A DNA stretch of 64,000 nucleotides from Schleiferilactobacillus perolens DSM 12744 (GTDB lineage Bacteria > Bacillota > Bacilli > Lactobacillales > Lactobacillaceae), in assembly GCF_001435585.1 (NCBI RefSeq), contig NZ_AZEC01000011.1:36648-100647 (forward strand), read 5' to 3'. The notes under the pieces are model-generated. The model saw only the letters and a list, made by a program, of their open reading frames with translations, made no database searches and had not been told where the DNA came from. The translations under genes were made by a program, and so were the position numbers. Positions 1 through 7,644 of the stretch are shown piece by piece (position 1 is the stretch's first letter; each line of letters starts with the position of its first letter).

Positions 1-479
1 AGGGACAGGACGCGGTAGATAATTTTTGGATCCTCTGCGTCCCCTTCTTCTGCTGGCACGACATCACTGATGCCCCGGATAAAGGCTTGGACCGTGTCCT
101 TGGTAATGATGCCGTTACGCCGCTGTTCTGCGCCAATGATTAAATGGAGCGCGCTGTTATAAATGGACACCGCCGTCGCGCCGAGTTGATCGTCCAGCCT
201 GGGGTCGGTGGTGGTCAGTGGGAAACTCATCGTCGGGAAGCCCTTGAGGTACATTTCAATATGCAGTAATTCGTGGGAAATGGTGTAGTTAATATCAGTT
301 TTGTCGTAAACATGCAGCAGGATCGAACCATCTTGTTGCGGCTCTTGCTGCGCGGATTCATGGGAAATACGGCCACTTTCTTGGTCGTCCACCTGAATGT
401 TTAACTGGTTTGGAAAATGGTCCCGGACTTCTTTCAATAATGTTTCAACTGCGGGTGATAATGTCGGATCAGTTGTCAT
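1..479 (-). CDS. IpaB/EvcA family protein, putative zinc-dependent hydrolase fold (partial)
   Basis: The gene reads leftward from an ATG at 479 and runs off the window, so the C-terminus is missing; about 159 residues are visible. The translation begins MTTDPTLSPAVETLL and carries a HELLH motif at about residues 69-73, the HExxH pattern of zinc metalloproteins. The arrangement (short helical N-terminus, HELLH, then a helical region) matches lactobacillar proteins annotated as IpaB/EvcA family. Their biochemical activity is not established, so a peptidase role is inference only. It is divergent from the PEBP-like gene at 611. Family assignment is by recall of similar sequences. Confidence 0.6.
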   Translation of the reverse strand, partial: MTTDPTLSPAVETLLKEVRDHFPNQLNIQVDDQESGRISHESAQQEPQQDGSILLHVYDKTDINYTISHELLHIEMYLKGFPTMSFPLTTTDPRLDDQLGATAVSIYNSALHLIIGAEQRRNGIITKDTVQAFIRGISDVVPAEEGDAEDPKIIYRVLS

Positions 480-562
480 GGATAACACTGCCTTTCTTTG
501 CTGTTCTTTACCTTCTATCTTACCACGAAGGCCAATGTGAATGGGTTTTCACAAAATGTCAA

Positions 563-571
563 TGCTATACT
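563..571 (+). promoter_or_regulatory. Extended -10 promoter of the PEBP-like gene
   Basis: TGCTATACT is an extended -10 (TGn-TATACT), 40 bases upstream of the start at 611. No good -35 is seen, which is common for extended -10 promoters. Predicted only. Confidence 0.4.
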
Positions 572-610
572 GGAGGTAGTGTCATTCAATTATATGGAAG
601 GAGCTTCATA

Positions 611-1120
611 ATGGAAATTCATTTGCCTTGGTCCGGTGATCAGATGCCGGACAAATATGCGAAGTATGCCCCCGCAGTCAACATGCGCGGCGGTTATCCA
701 ATTCTGTCGTTCCCATTTAGCATTAGCGATGTACCGGTCAACACCAAGTATTTTGCTTGGTCCCTGCTGGATTATGATGCGGTGCCTGTGGGTGGTTTCA
801 TCTGGATTCATTGGCTGGCGACAGATCTTGCTGCCAGTACCACGGAAATCCCTGAAAACGCCAGTCAAAGCGGCGCGGTGCATTTCATCCAGGGTCGTAA
901 TTCCAATGCTGGCCGAATGGTGAATGTTCAAGACCCCTTGATTAATCAACGCTATGTCGGTCCCCAGCCGCCGGATCAAACCCATGATTACACATTGACA
1001 GTTTATGCTTTGAATGCGCCGTTAGAACTAGAAAACGGCTTTTGGTACAACGCTTTTCGCCGAGAACTGCAGGGCAAAGTCCTGGCTCAGGCCCAGGTAG
1101 AAATTCCAAGTCAATCGTAG
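611..1120 (+). CDS. YbhB/YbcL family (PEBP, Raf-kinase-inhibitor-like) protein
   Basis: This 169-residue cytoplasmic protein belongs to the phosphatidylethanolamine-binding-protein superfamily. The family's ligand-binding region is recognisable in the stretch AWSLLDYDAVPVGGFIWIHW near residues 57-76, followed by a conserved Tyr/Thr-rich C-terminal half (HDYTLTVYAL). Bacterial members are small single-domain proteins of 150-180 residues, so this one is full length. Their physiological ligand in bacteria is unknown. The start at 611 is chosen because AAGGAG lies at 598-603. An upstream in-frame ATG at 410 would run through the neighbouring gene's 5' end and is not believed. It is followed closely by the reductase gene at 1178. 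Confidence 0.85.
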   Translation: MEIHLPWSGDQMPDKYAKYAPAVNMRGGYPILSFPFSISDVPVNTKYFAWSLLDYDAVPVGGFIWIHWLATDLAASTTEIPENASQSGAVHFIQGRNSNAGRMVNVQDPLINQRYVGPQPPDQTHDYTLTVYALNAPLELENGFWYNAFRRELQGKVLAQAQVEIPSQS

Positions 1121-1177
1121 ACGTGAAGCGCTTTCGTGCTACAATAGAACTGTAGTTTAGAAAGGTGGATGAACAAT

Positions 1178-1738
1178 ATGACAGGTGAAAAAGAAAAGGT
1201 GCCCAAGCGGCGCGTTATTTTACAAATCGCCCAGAGTCTGGACGGCTTCATCGCAGAACGTAACGGCAGCACAGAATGGTTAACCAAACTGGATTCGACA
1301 GAGGCAGATAATGCCTATCAGCGTTTCTATGCTTCCATTGATACCGTCATCATGGGCCGCAAGACCTATCAGCGGGCTTTGAAACTGGCTGGCAGCTATC
1401 CTTATCAGGATAAGCAGAGCTACGTGTTCTCCACAACACTGCACGATACGGATGATCCCACCACGGTAGTTGCTGGGAATGTCGCCGGCTTCGTGCAATC
1501 CTTGAAAGAAAAGAAAGGTAAAGACATCTGGCTGGTCGGCGGGGCTGATATTTTCACAGACTTGCTGCAAGCTGGTTTGATTGATGAGATCATGGTCACT
1601 GTCGCTCCGGTGTTGCTGGGTGATGGCGTTTCCTTGGTCAGTCATGACTTACCTGATATTCCATTAACACTCAAGGAAGGCCGGCAGTTAGGTCAGTTCA
1701 TTCAATTGACTTATACCGTGGGCAATGTGAAAAACTAA
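1178..1738 (+). CDS. Dihydrofolate reductase family protein (RibD C-terminal domain)
   Basis: This is a single-domain NAD(P)H-dependent reductase of the DHFR/RibD-C superfamily, about 186 residues. Family marks are the N-terminal strand with SLDGFIA, the TVIMGRKTYQ helix-loop, and the C-terminal IWLVGGADI followed by the VTVAPVLLGDG segment. Stand-alone proteins of this type are common in lactobacilli and their substrates are mostly unknown, so it should not be called folA. The ATG at 1178 is preferred over the in-frame ATG at 1169, because the ribosome site AAAGGTGG (1161-1168) abuts 1169 but sits nine bases before 1178. A TACAAT -10 at 1139-1144 suggests its own promoter. Confidence 0.85.
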   Translation: MTGEKEKVPKRRVILQIAQSLDGFIAERNGSTEWLTKLDSTEADNAYQRFYASIDTVIMGRKTYQRALKLAGSYPYQDKQSYVFSTTLHDTDDPTTVVAGNVAGFVQSLKEKKGKDIWLVGGADIFTDLLQAGLIDEIMVTVAPVLLGDGVSLVSHDLPDIPLTLKEGRQLGQFIQLTYTVGNVKN

Positions 1739-1759
1739 ACCGAAATTGAGTCATTAAAA

Positions 1760-1797
1760 ATACAGCCTGTCCCGGTCTGGGATGGGCTGTTTATTTG
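1760..1797. terminator. Bidirectional intrinsic terminator
   Basis: The stem ACAGCCTGTCCC / GGGATGGGCTGT is followed by TTTATTT on the plus strand and preceded by AAAAA, giving a U-tract for the minus strand. It separates the convergent reductase and MarR genes and overlaps the MarR stop codon. Confidence 0.75.
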
Positions 1798-2234
1798 GCC
1801 TGATTCAATAGGGCGGCGATCTGTTGGAGACGCTTAAGGATGGCTTGCTGCTCGGTGGCAGAAACTGATCCCAGCACTTGCTGGATCTTTTCGGCTCGGA
1901 CTGTCGCGATGCGGTCATACAATTGTTGTCCGGCCGCAGTGAGGGCCACTGCCCGGGCACGGCGATCATCGGGTGCCGCCACGGTTTGCACCAAGCCTTG
2001 CCGCTCAAACTTGGCGATCTGGCGGCTCGTGGATGAATGATCCTTACCTAATTGGTTGGCTAGTTTTCCCACTCGAATATTGGGCTGCAACCCTATCCGC
2101 ACGATAATCGGCAATAAATTTGGATCCTGACTGGCCCCTGCGGCCTTCAGGATTTTTTCATCATTGGCCGGTTGATTGAAAAACGTCACGATTTGCATTA
2201 GGGCAGTAAAGATGTCATTTTCCATTGTTTTCAT
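1791..2234 (-). CDS. MarR family transcriptional regulator
   Basis: This winged-helix regulator of about 147 residues has the MarR layout: an N-terminal dimerisation helix, a recognition region (VGKLANQLGKDHSSTSRQIA), the wing with the DDRRARAVALT signature, and a C-terminal helix. The ATG at 2234 has AGGAGG nine bases upstream; a TTG seven codons earlier lies before the ribosome site and is rejected. A TATAAT -10 lies at 2275-2270 on the minus strand. It is divergent from a NAD(P)H-FMN reductase gene and a perfect palindrome lies in the shared promoter. It therefore probably represses itself and that flavin reductase, perhaps in response to a quinone-like or oxidative signal (inference). Confidence 0.88.
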   Translation of the reverse strand: MKTMENDIFTALMQIVTFFNQPANDEKILKAAGASQDPNLLPIIVRIGLQPNIRVGKLANQLGKDHSSTSRQIAKFERQGLVQTVAAPDDRRARAVALTAAGQQLYDRIATVRAEKIQQVLGSVSATEQQAILKRLQQIAALLNQAK

Positions 2235-2265
2235 GTTTCGAATCCTCCTCACCAAAAGTCCATGC

Positions 2266-2312
2266 TTGCATTATACGGCAAATGGGTTTATCTTAATAGG
2301 TGCAAATTGCAC
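2266..2312. promoter_or_regulatory. Divergent promoters with palindromic MarR operator candidate
   Basis: The minus-strand -10 TATAAT (2275-2270) serves marR. For the reductase a -35 TTGCAT (2266-2271) and a -10-like TATCTT (2289-2294) are 17 bases apart. At 2300-2312 the 13-mer GTGCAAATTGCAC is a perfect inverted repeat with a one-base centre. It lies at the expected start of reductase transcription and just upstream of the marR promoter, a typical site for MarR autorepression. Confidence 0.5.
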
Positions 2313-2335
2313 ATGTTAAGAAAGAAGGATCTTGA

Positions 2336-2902
2336 ATGATGAACACGAACTCTCTCCCTAAAATTGGCATTATCCTGGGCACCAACCGGCCGCACCGGAT
2401 CGGCGGCGACATTGCCCAATGGGTTCAGGCACACATGACCAGTCCGGCATTTACCACCGACATTATTGACTTGGCACAGGTCAACTTGCCGTTCTTGGAC
2501 GAACCGGAAATCCCGGCAGCCGCCCATTACACCCAGCCCCACACCAAGGCCTGGAGCAACCAAGTTCAACAATATGCTGGCTTCGTCCTACTTTTCCCTC
2601 AATACAACTGGGGTTATCCAGCCGTGTTGAAGAACGCATTGGATTATCTTTACCGGGAATGGGCGCACAAACCCGTATCGACGATCGTTTACGGCAACCA
2701 CGGGGGAATGCAAGCAGAAATTGCCATGCGTTTTGTCACCAGCGGTCTGCACATGAATGCCCTGGCGGTGAACCCGGAGCTAGTTGTGACGCCAGATATG
2801 GTGAACGATCAAGGGCAGTTTCAAGATGTTAACCAGGCGCTGAGCCGGTCTGCAGACGATATGGCATTGTTGGTCACTGAGTTTAACAATGTGCTGAAAT
2901 GA
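2336..2902 (+). CDS. NADPH-dependent FMN reductase family protein
   Basis: This 188-residue flavodoxin-fold oxidoreductase reduces FMN or quinone-like substrates with NAD(P)H. The FMN phosphate loop GTNRPHRIGG sits near the N-terminus. The central LFPQYNWGYPAVLKNALDYL is the hallmark loop (PxYNxGxPxxLKNAlD) that contacts the flavin ring, followed by the STIVYGNHGG strand-turn. The length is normal. An AAAGGAT ribosome site precedes tandem ATGs at 2336 and 2339. The divergent MarR gene and the palindrome upstream suggest redox or drug-responsive induction (inference). Confidence 0.9.
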   Translation: MMNTNSLPKIGIILGTNRPHRIGGDIAQWVQAHMTSPAFTTDIIDLAQVNLPFLDEPEIPAAAHYTQPHTKAWSNQVQQYAGFVLLFPQYNWGYPAVLKNALDYLYREWAHKPVSTIVYGNHGGMQAEIAMRFVTSGLHMNALAVNPELVVTPDMVNDQGQFQDVNQALSRSADDMALLVTEFNNVLK

Positions 2903-2924
2903 TCATCAGTTGCTTGTAACAAAT

Positions 2925-3158
2925 GGGGGGGACAAAATCCTTGCTAATGAGCCGTGCCAATGCTGCGCAATCTACGGCTGAAATGGGCTGGAACGCTGTG
3001 ACGGCGGTTTGAGCCCGCAAAGTGCGCGGTCTCAAACACGCCTAACCACATCCGCGCAAAAAGCGCACGGTGTGGTTTCCACAGCTGAGCCCATTTCAGC
3101 CTACGATTGCTCCGCATTGGTACTACATCCATCAGAGTTCAGAATTTTGTCCCACCCC
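2925..3158. repeat. Structured intergenic repeat, full copy 1
   Basis: A nested palindromic element occupies the gap between the convergent FMN reductase and fic genes. The long outer stem P1 pairs 2954-2989 with 3088-3123 (36 bases each, imperfect). Inside, P2 pairs GCTGTG (2995-3000) with CACAGC (3080-3085). P3 pairs GGCGGTTTGAG (3003-3013) with CTCAAACACGCC (3031-3042). P4 pairs AACCACA (3044-3050) with TGTGGTT (3071-3077). The result is a closed three-way junction. Outside it, GGGGACAAAAT near 2927-2938 can pair with ATTTTGTCCC at 3144-3153, as a terminator-like clamp. Copies occur at 33990-34180 and, shortened, at 17554-17620. Confidence 0.8.
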
Positions 3159-3168
3159 TTTTGTGTGC

Positions 3169-3844
3169 CTAGGCATTGATTCCAAAAACAGCATTATCTG
3201 CCAGCCACTGCTTGAGTGGTTGCATGTTATCCGATCGGTAATACTTGGTTAATTGCCACGAATACCAATGTAGTTTATCTTCCGGGATAGCGATCAGGCC
3301 CCGTTTATCCGCGAACATCAAAGCGCTGGCTGCGACGATAGCTGTGCGTTTATTACCATCCATAAACGGTTGCATGCGAGACAGGGTCAACATCAGTGTG
3401 AGTGCTTTATCCGTTGTGGTCGTGGTGTCACTCATTATATTGGTCACCAGTTTCTGGACTTGGGCTTCATTGGGGATTGGCGGCTGGTACGTTTCGTTTG
3501 TCAGCGGTACGATCACATCTGTTGTTCGGATCTGACCAGCGTCTTGAGCTCTCGCACCCTTAACCAGGAGATTGATTTCCAAAACATTGGTGAGGGAAAA
3601 ATCGGTAACGTTATTGATTGTTGCCGCATATTGATACGCATCTCTCAAGTTCAATATCACTTGAATCTCACTGGGTTTAATGTCGGGTACGTACTGATCT
3701 TTGAGTATTGACTCGACTTCTGAATATTGCAGCGTAAGGTGTTCAAACAAGCTTGTCAAAAAAACAAGCTTCGATAAATCATAAATTGTGCCTGATTAGT
3801 TGTTGTTCTTGATGATCCGTTAGCTCAAATCGATCCGCAATCAC
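3169..3844 (-). pseudogene. Fic domain protein gene, apparently frameshifted
   Basis: Fic proteins transfer AMP or other phosphate-containing groups to target hydroxyls. The main open part (TTG at 3759 to 3169, 196 residues) has the Fic core MQPFMDGNKRTA, in which Gln replaces the catalytic His of HxFxxGNxxR. It lacks the usual N-terminus. In another frame, a GTG at 3844 with AAAGGAG eight bases upstream, overlapping the stop of the preceding permease gene, encodes DRFELTDHQEQQLIRHNL before a TGA at 3781-3779. That peptide resembles DRYHLTKNQNRRFARQNF at the start of the second Fic protein (17680-18285). The simplest reading is one gene broken by a +1 shift between about 3760 and 3790. It is the last gene of the ABC transporter operon. 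Confidence 0.65.
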
Positions 3845-5097
3845 TTCTGTAACTCCTTTGCAGGATTGAGAGAATTCATTTTCCCTGGTAGGTTAAGCTT
3901 TTGCAGGCACTGACTCAGCATCAACAATCCTAAACAAAAAACCGACCATACAAGTAATGTCAGGATTCCTTGTTGAAAGGTGAATTGAGGATCATTTAAG
4001 CTTTGACCAATTGAACCGGTAACTACGCCGTCCAAGTGGAAATAAGTCAGCGGTGACCACACCATCGGCGGGGCGATCAAGCTGAGCAGGACAACCAGCC
4101 AGGATAGAATCGTGACGATCCAACTATTTTTGAACCAGGTGGCCAGGAGTAAATTCAAAACGGTCATGAATATGATCAGCAAAAGGGCCAGGATTATCGA
4201 TTCCAGTAAATATTGACTTAACGGCATCATCACACTGCCAATCCCGAATCCGGTATTGCGAAAGGCCAGGACGTGATATCGTAGATCGCCGAACCCCCGG
4301 AGTAAGCCAGCAGCCACTAAAGCGATGGCTAGTGGGCCAAAAATAACCTGAATAAAGGTGTAGGCAATCACACCACCCTGGGTGAGCATTTGGCGACCTG
4401 TGCTCACCCCTTGCAATGATAACCAATCACTGTGCGCTCGTTTATTGACCAACTCTTTAGCCATCTGGCGACCGGTAATCAAACAGGCAATCAGCATCAG
4501 AATGATGACTGCATTTTGCTGAATTAAGAACCACACGTAATACCAACCATGTAAGTAATAGCGCCGATTGTCGGTTTGAAGCGATGCCGCCATTGTCGGA
4601 TCAGCACGATCCACCTCTTCTTTAGACAGTAAGAGTGTATCCGGGAACATTGAGGCAATGTGCTGCTGGTTGAGATAATGATACTCCTGATAGGTCCACC
4701 CGACACTGGTCGTGAGGGATGACCCGTTGCTTCGAATATCGAAAACTACGCGGCTACTATTGAGCAGTTCTCCAGGGCGCTGATTCCCCTTCACTTTCAC
4801 CTGAACCACCCGATAAAACCATCTTTGGTAGGCGGCTGGATCCTTGAGCCGTTTCAACTCATTCGTATCAAACCCACTGAGTGTTTTCGCTAGTTCTGGA
4901 TGTGCCTTGACCAGGCGGTTGGTCTGTGCCACATGCGCTCTGACCTTTGCCGTGTATTGCGCCAGATAAGTCTGCTGGGCATGCATCTGCCAAAAGAAAC
5001 CGCCAATGAGCAATAATCCGCAAAAAATGATGATTAGTCCCACCGGCCATACGCGCCGCCGTTTCTTGAGTTCAAAACGCCAATACGTCGCTCTCAT
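3841..5097 (-). CDS. ABC-2 type transporter permease
   Basis: This 418-residue membrane subunit is the second permease of a three-gene exporter. One membrane helix at residues 17-37 (VWPVGLIIIFCGLLLIGG) is followed by an extracytoplasmic domain to about residue 190. At least five hydrophobic helices then fill the C-terminal half, including WFLIQQNAVIILMLIACLI. That is the ABC-2 permease topology with a large first loop. It overlaps the upstream permease by ATGA (5094-5097), showing translational coupling, and its stop overlaps the GTG of the broken fic gene. The substrate cannot be read from sequence; drug, peptide or lipid export are possible. Confidence 0.8.
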   Translation of the reverse strand: MRATYWRFELKKRRRVWPVGLIIIFCGLLLIGGFFWQMHAQQTYLAQYTAKVRAHVAQTNRLVKAHPELAKTLSGFDTNELKRLKDPAAYQRWFYRVVQVKVKGNQRPGELLNSSRVVFDIRSNGSSLTTSVGWTYQEYHYLNQQHIASMFPDTLLLSKEEVDRADPTMAASLQTDNRRYYLHGWYYVWFLIQQNAVIILMLIACLITGRQMAKELVNKRAHSDWLSLQGVSTGRQMLTQGGVIAYTFIQVIFGPLAIALVAAGLLRGFGDLRYHVLAFRNTGFGIGSVMMPLSQYLLESIILALLLIIFMTVLNLLLATWFKNSWIVTILSWLVVLLSLIAPPMVWSPLTYFHLDGVVTGSIGQSLNDPQFTFQQGILTLLVWSVFCLGLLMLSQCLQKLNLPGKMNSLNPAKELQK

Positions 5098-6005
5098 TGC
5101 CGCCGCCTCCTTTGCTGAACCAATTGCGTCAATGCTAGCCAGATAAAATATCCTAAACTAAAACTCAACCAGCTTTGACCACAGTAGCGCAGCCACATCG
5201 TGAGGTAGCTTTGATTCGTGCCTGGATACTGCGCCAGCCAATTGATCTGGCCGCTGAGCAATGGTTGACCCCACAAAACGCTCACCAACAGCGCAATAGC
5301 ATTGGTGAACACCATCCAGCCGAACCACGACATCACCATGACTAACCCGTTCGCCATCAGCCAACGACAACTTGGGAACACATTCAACTGCATCCATGCA
5401 CCATTTGTCGTAAACTGTGCCATCACCCAGATTGTGGAGAACAATAACACGGCGAGGATTAACGTCACTGGATTGGCCAACAAGTGCTGCCAGTTCACGA
5501 GAAAAATTGGCGCTTGCAAAGACGTGTGAAGATTTTCAAAAGCCTGGTCATGGGTTAATCGTGCTTGATATTCGGTAATGACCGCGCGGTTTTGTTTTGG
5601 ATCGGCCAATAACCCGTTTTGAAACTGGCGGGCATAGCGAATGTCTTCCTGCCGGGCATGAATACCACCCCGTAAAAAGGGCGCACTTTGGCGGCGTTGA
5701 ATTGCTTCAATTTGCGCCATCAAACCATCGTCAATGCGCCCCGCTTGGTTAAATTCGGCCTTCAATTGTTTTTTCTCGGCAGGCTGGTCACTGGTCTTGA
5801 TTTGTTCGCGCAATAAACCAATCTCACCGCCGACAGTTTCTTCCGTGTGGGTCACAGTGCGCAACAATTCTTGGCGATACTGACCCACCCCAACCTTTGT
5901 GAACCAGAAAAATAAAAGGCTTAGCAAAACGGCGAGTCCCAAAAGACCCGCCGCCAAATGACTGCGGTATAAGCGCCGCCATTCAAATGCCACAACTTTA
6001 TTCAT
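5094..6005 (-). CDS. ABC-2 type transporter permease
   Basis: This is a 303-residue membrane subunit. A first helix (LAAGLLGLAVLLSLLFFWF) lies at about residues 17-35. A charged, Gln/Glu-rich extracytoplasmic domain follows to about residue 170, then four hydrophobic segments (VTLILAVLLFSTIWVMAQF onward) and a basic C-terminal tail RRRRQ. Topology matches the neighbouring permease, so the two probably form a heterodimeric channel driven by the ATPase at 6002-6688. The start ATG overlaps the ATPase stop by four bases. The substrate is unknown. Confidence 0.8.
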   Translation of the reverse strand: MNKVVAFEWRRLYRSHLAAGLLGLAVLLSLLFFWFTKVGVGQYRQELLRTVTHTEETVGGEIGLLREQIKTSDQPAEKKQLKAEFNQAGRIDDGLMAQIEAIQRRQSAPFLRGGIHARQEDIRYARQFQNGLLADPKQNRAVITEYQARLTHDQAFENLHTSLQAPIFLVNWQHLLANPVTLILAVLLFSTIWVMAQFTTNGAWMQLNVFPSCRWLMANGLVMVMSWFGWMVFTNAIALLVSVLWGQPLLSGQINWLAQYPGTNQSYLTMWLRYCGQSWLSFSLGYFIWLALTQLVQQRRRRQ

Positions 6006-6688
6006 GATCGCTTCCCGTACAACTCATTGTACCGGGCCTCCGCCGTTTCACCGGCTGCTAAATGATAAAATTCGATCTGATGATCGACCAGGAAAAAGAT
6101 ATCTCGAGTGATACGCATCATTTCATCCAAATTATGGGAAGAAATAAGGGCAGTGGTGCCCTTTTTCCCTAAATCAAGCAATGTTTCTCGCACAATGCTT
6201 AAACTTGTCGGATCTAAGCCATTCAATGGCTCATCCAGCAGCATTAACGGCCGATCCACTAACAACGCCATAGCCAGTAACAACCGTTGCTTCATGCCCA
6301 ATGAATATTTCTTAACGCGCCGATCCAGGTAGTCCACCATGTCTAACTGGTCCGCCACGGATTCAATGGCCGTAATCGGAATCTGGTGTGTTTCTGCCAC
6401 AAAGCGCAGATGTTCACGTCCTGACAAGTACCCATACAATACAGAATTATCTTGGAGAAAGGCGACTTGATCAAACACCTGCTGCGGTGAATTCGGTTGA
6501 CCCTGGATCATAATCTGACCACTTTGCGGAGTGCGTAAATGAGCAATCAAATTCAATAAAGTGGTTTTGCCTGCCCCATTAGGTGCGACCAGCCCATATA
6601 ACCCGGGCTGTTCAATTTGCATGCTGGCGTGGGCAAAAATTGGCTGCTGGCGCCACCCAAACGACATATCGGCCACTTGCAGAATCAT
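6002..6688 (-). CDS. ABC transporter ATP-binding protein
   Basis: This 228-residue nucleotide-binding domain energises the two permeases downstream. All ABC motifs are present in order: Walker A APNGAGKTT near residue 35, Q-loop AFLQDN, signature YSLGMKQRL (a common variant of LSGGQ), Walker B LMLLDEP followed by the D-loop GLDP, and the switch His in ISSHNLDEM. The ATG at 6688 follows GGGGAGGGGGC. Only 25 bases separate it from the stop of the preceding ppx gene with no terminator visible. Read-through from the polyphosphate operon is therefore possible. Confidence 0.9.
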   Translation of the reverse strand: MILQVADMSFGWRQQPIFAHASMQIEQPGLYGLVAPNGAGKTTLLNLIAHLRTPQSGQIMIQGQPNSPQQVFDQVAFLQDNSVLYGYLSGREHLRFVAETHQIPITAIESVADQLDMVDYLDRRVKKYSLGMKQRLLLAMALLVDRPLMLLDEPLNGLDPTSLSIVRETLLDLGKKGTTALISSHNLDEMMRITRDIFFLVDHQIEFYHLAAGETAEARYNELYGKRS

Positions 6689-6713
6689 GATCTGCCCCCT
6701 CCCCGACTAAAGT

Positions 6714-7640
6714 TTACCGCTTCATTTCATGCAATCGTTCGTACAGCACGCCTTCCCGCAATCCGCTCTGGGAGAACGTGATGCGATCGGAGTCCAAGAA
6801 GCGCATAAGATTGACGATTGGTACCATGCCGCCGACAATGATGTCGGCGCGGTCCTTGCTTAATCCTGGAATTTCTTTACGTTCCGTCAAATCAGCTCCG
6901 ATGACGGTGGAAAATACCCGATTGACTTGATCCGTGCTCATCCGGAAGCCGTGGATGTTTTCAAAGTGCGGTGTTTTGGCACGTCGCCGTTCGATCTTGG
7001 CCAATGTCCGGTTGGAACCGCCCAAGGCCACGATCGGTAAATTGCGGGCCTTATCCAACCACCAGATATCGTTATAGAGCCGATCCATCGCAGTCGTCAG
7101 CTTAAACAGTGCCGGCGCGGTGATATGTTCCGGGTCCAAATAGGTTTCAGTCAAGCTGACCGATCCCATGGGGATACTAATCAAGTTTTGAATCCGCCGC
7201 TGGAGCATGAAAATCAGTTCAATGCTGGCACCACCGGTATCCATGATGACGGCGTTGACCACCGGCAAAGTGTTGGTGACGCCCAAGTAGTCGTAGTAGG
7301 CCTCTTGTTCACCGCTAATGACCTTGACCTCCACACCAGTCGCATCTTTCAAATTAGTCAAAAATTCTGACTGATTTTTGGCCTGCCGGGTGGCTGCCGT
7401 GGCCACGGCATGCAAATGGACATTGGGTAATGATTTAAACGTTTTGACAAACTTCTTCATGGCTTCAATGGTGCGGGCCATGGCATCGTCTTGTAAAATC
7501 TTTTCTGGTCCCATGTCTTCGGACAATCGGACCATGTCTTTTTCTTGGGCCACGACTTTCGTGGTCCCATCGTCGTGAACCTCTGTAATTGTCATCCGGA
7601 CTGAGTTAGAGCCCAAGTCGATGACCACAAGGTTTTCCAT
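6714..7640 (-). CDS. ppx2: Exopolyphosphatase/guanosine pentaphosphate phosphohydrolase (Ppx/GppA family)
   Basis: This short-form Ppx/GppA of 308 residues lacks the C-terminal HD domain. It has the two phosphate-binding loops of the actin-like fold: VIDLGSNSVRM at residues 7-17 and MDTGGASIEL near residue 137. The ISGEQEAYYDYLG segment supplies the catalytic Glu region. Members remove terminal phosphates from polyphosphate chains or hydrolyse pppGpp. It is the last of three polyP genes, four bases after ppk, with AAGGAG before the ATG. A ppx gene on each side of ppk is known from other lactobacilli. Which substrate this copy uses is not decided by sequence. Confidence 0.88.
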   Translation of the reverse strand: MENLVVIDLGSNSVRMTITEVHDDGTTKVVAQEKDMVRLSEDMGPEKILQDDAMARTIEAMKKFVKTFKSLPNVHLHAVATAATRQAKNQSEFLTNLKDATGVEVKVISGEQEAYYDYLGVTNTLPVVNAVIMDTGGASIELIFMLQRRIQNLISIPMGSVSLTETYLDPEHITAPALFKLTTAMDRLYNDIWWLDKARNLPIVALGGSNRTLAKIERRRAKTPHFENIHGFRMSTDQVNRVFSTVIGADLTERKEIPGLSKDRADIIVGGMVPIVNLMRFLDSDRITFSQSGLREGVLYERLHEMKR

Positions 7641-7644
7641 CCAG

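Noticed and set aside
2925..3158. Insertion sequence or MITE remnant as sole explanation of the palindromic repeat
   Set aside because: No transposase and no target duplication are seen, and inner stems show compensatory changes; a mobile origin is still possible but does not explain the structure.
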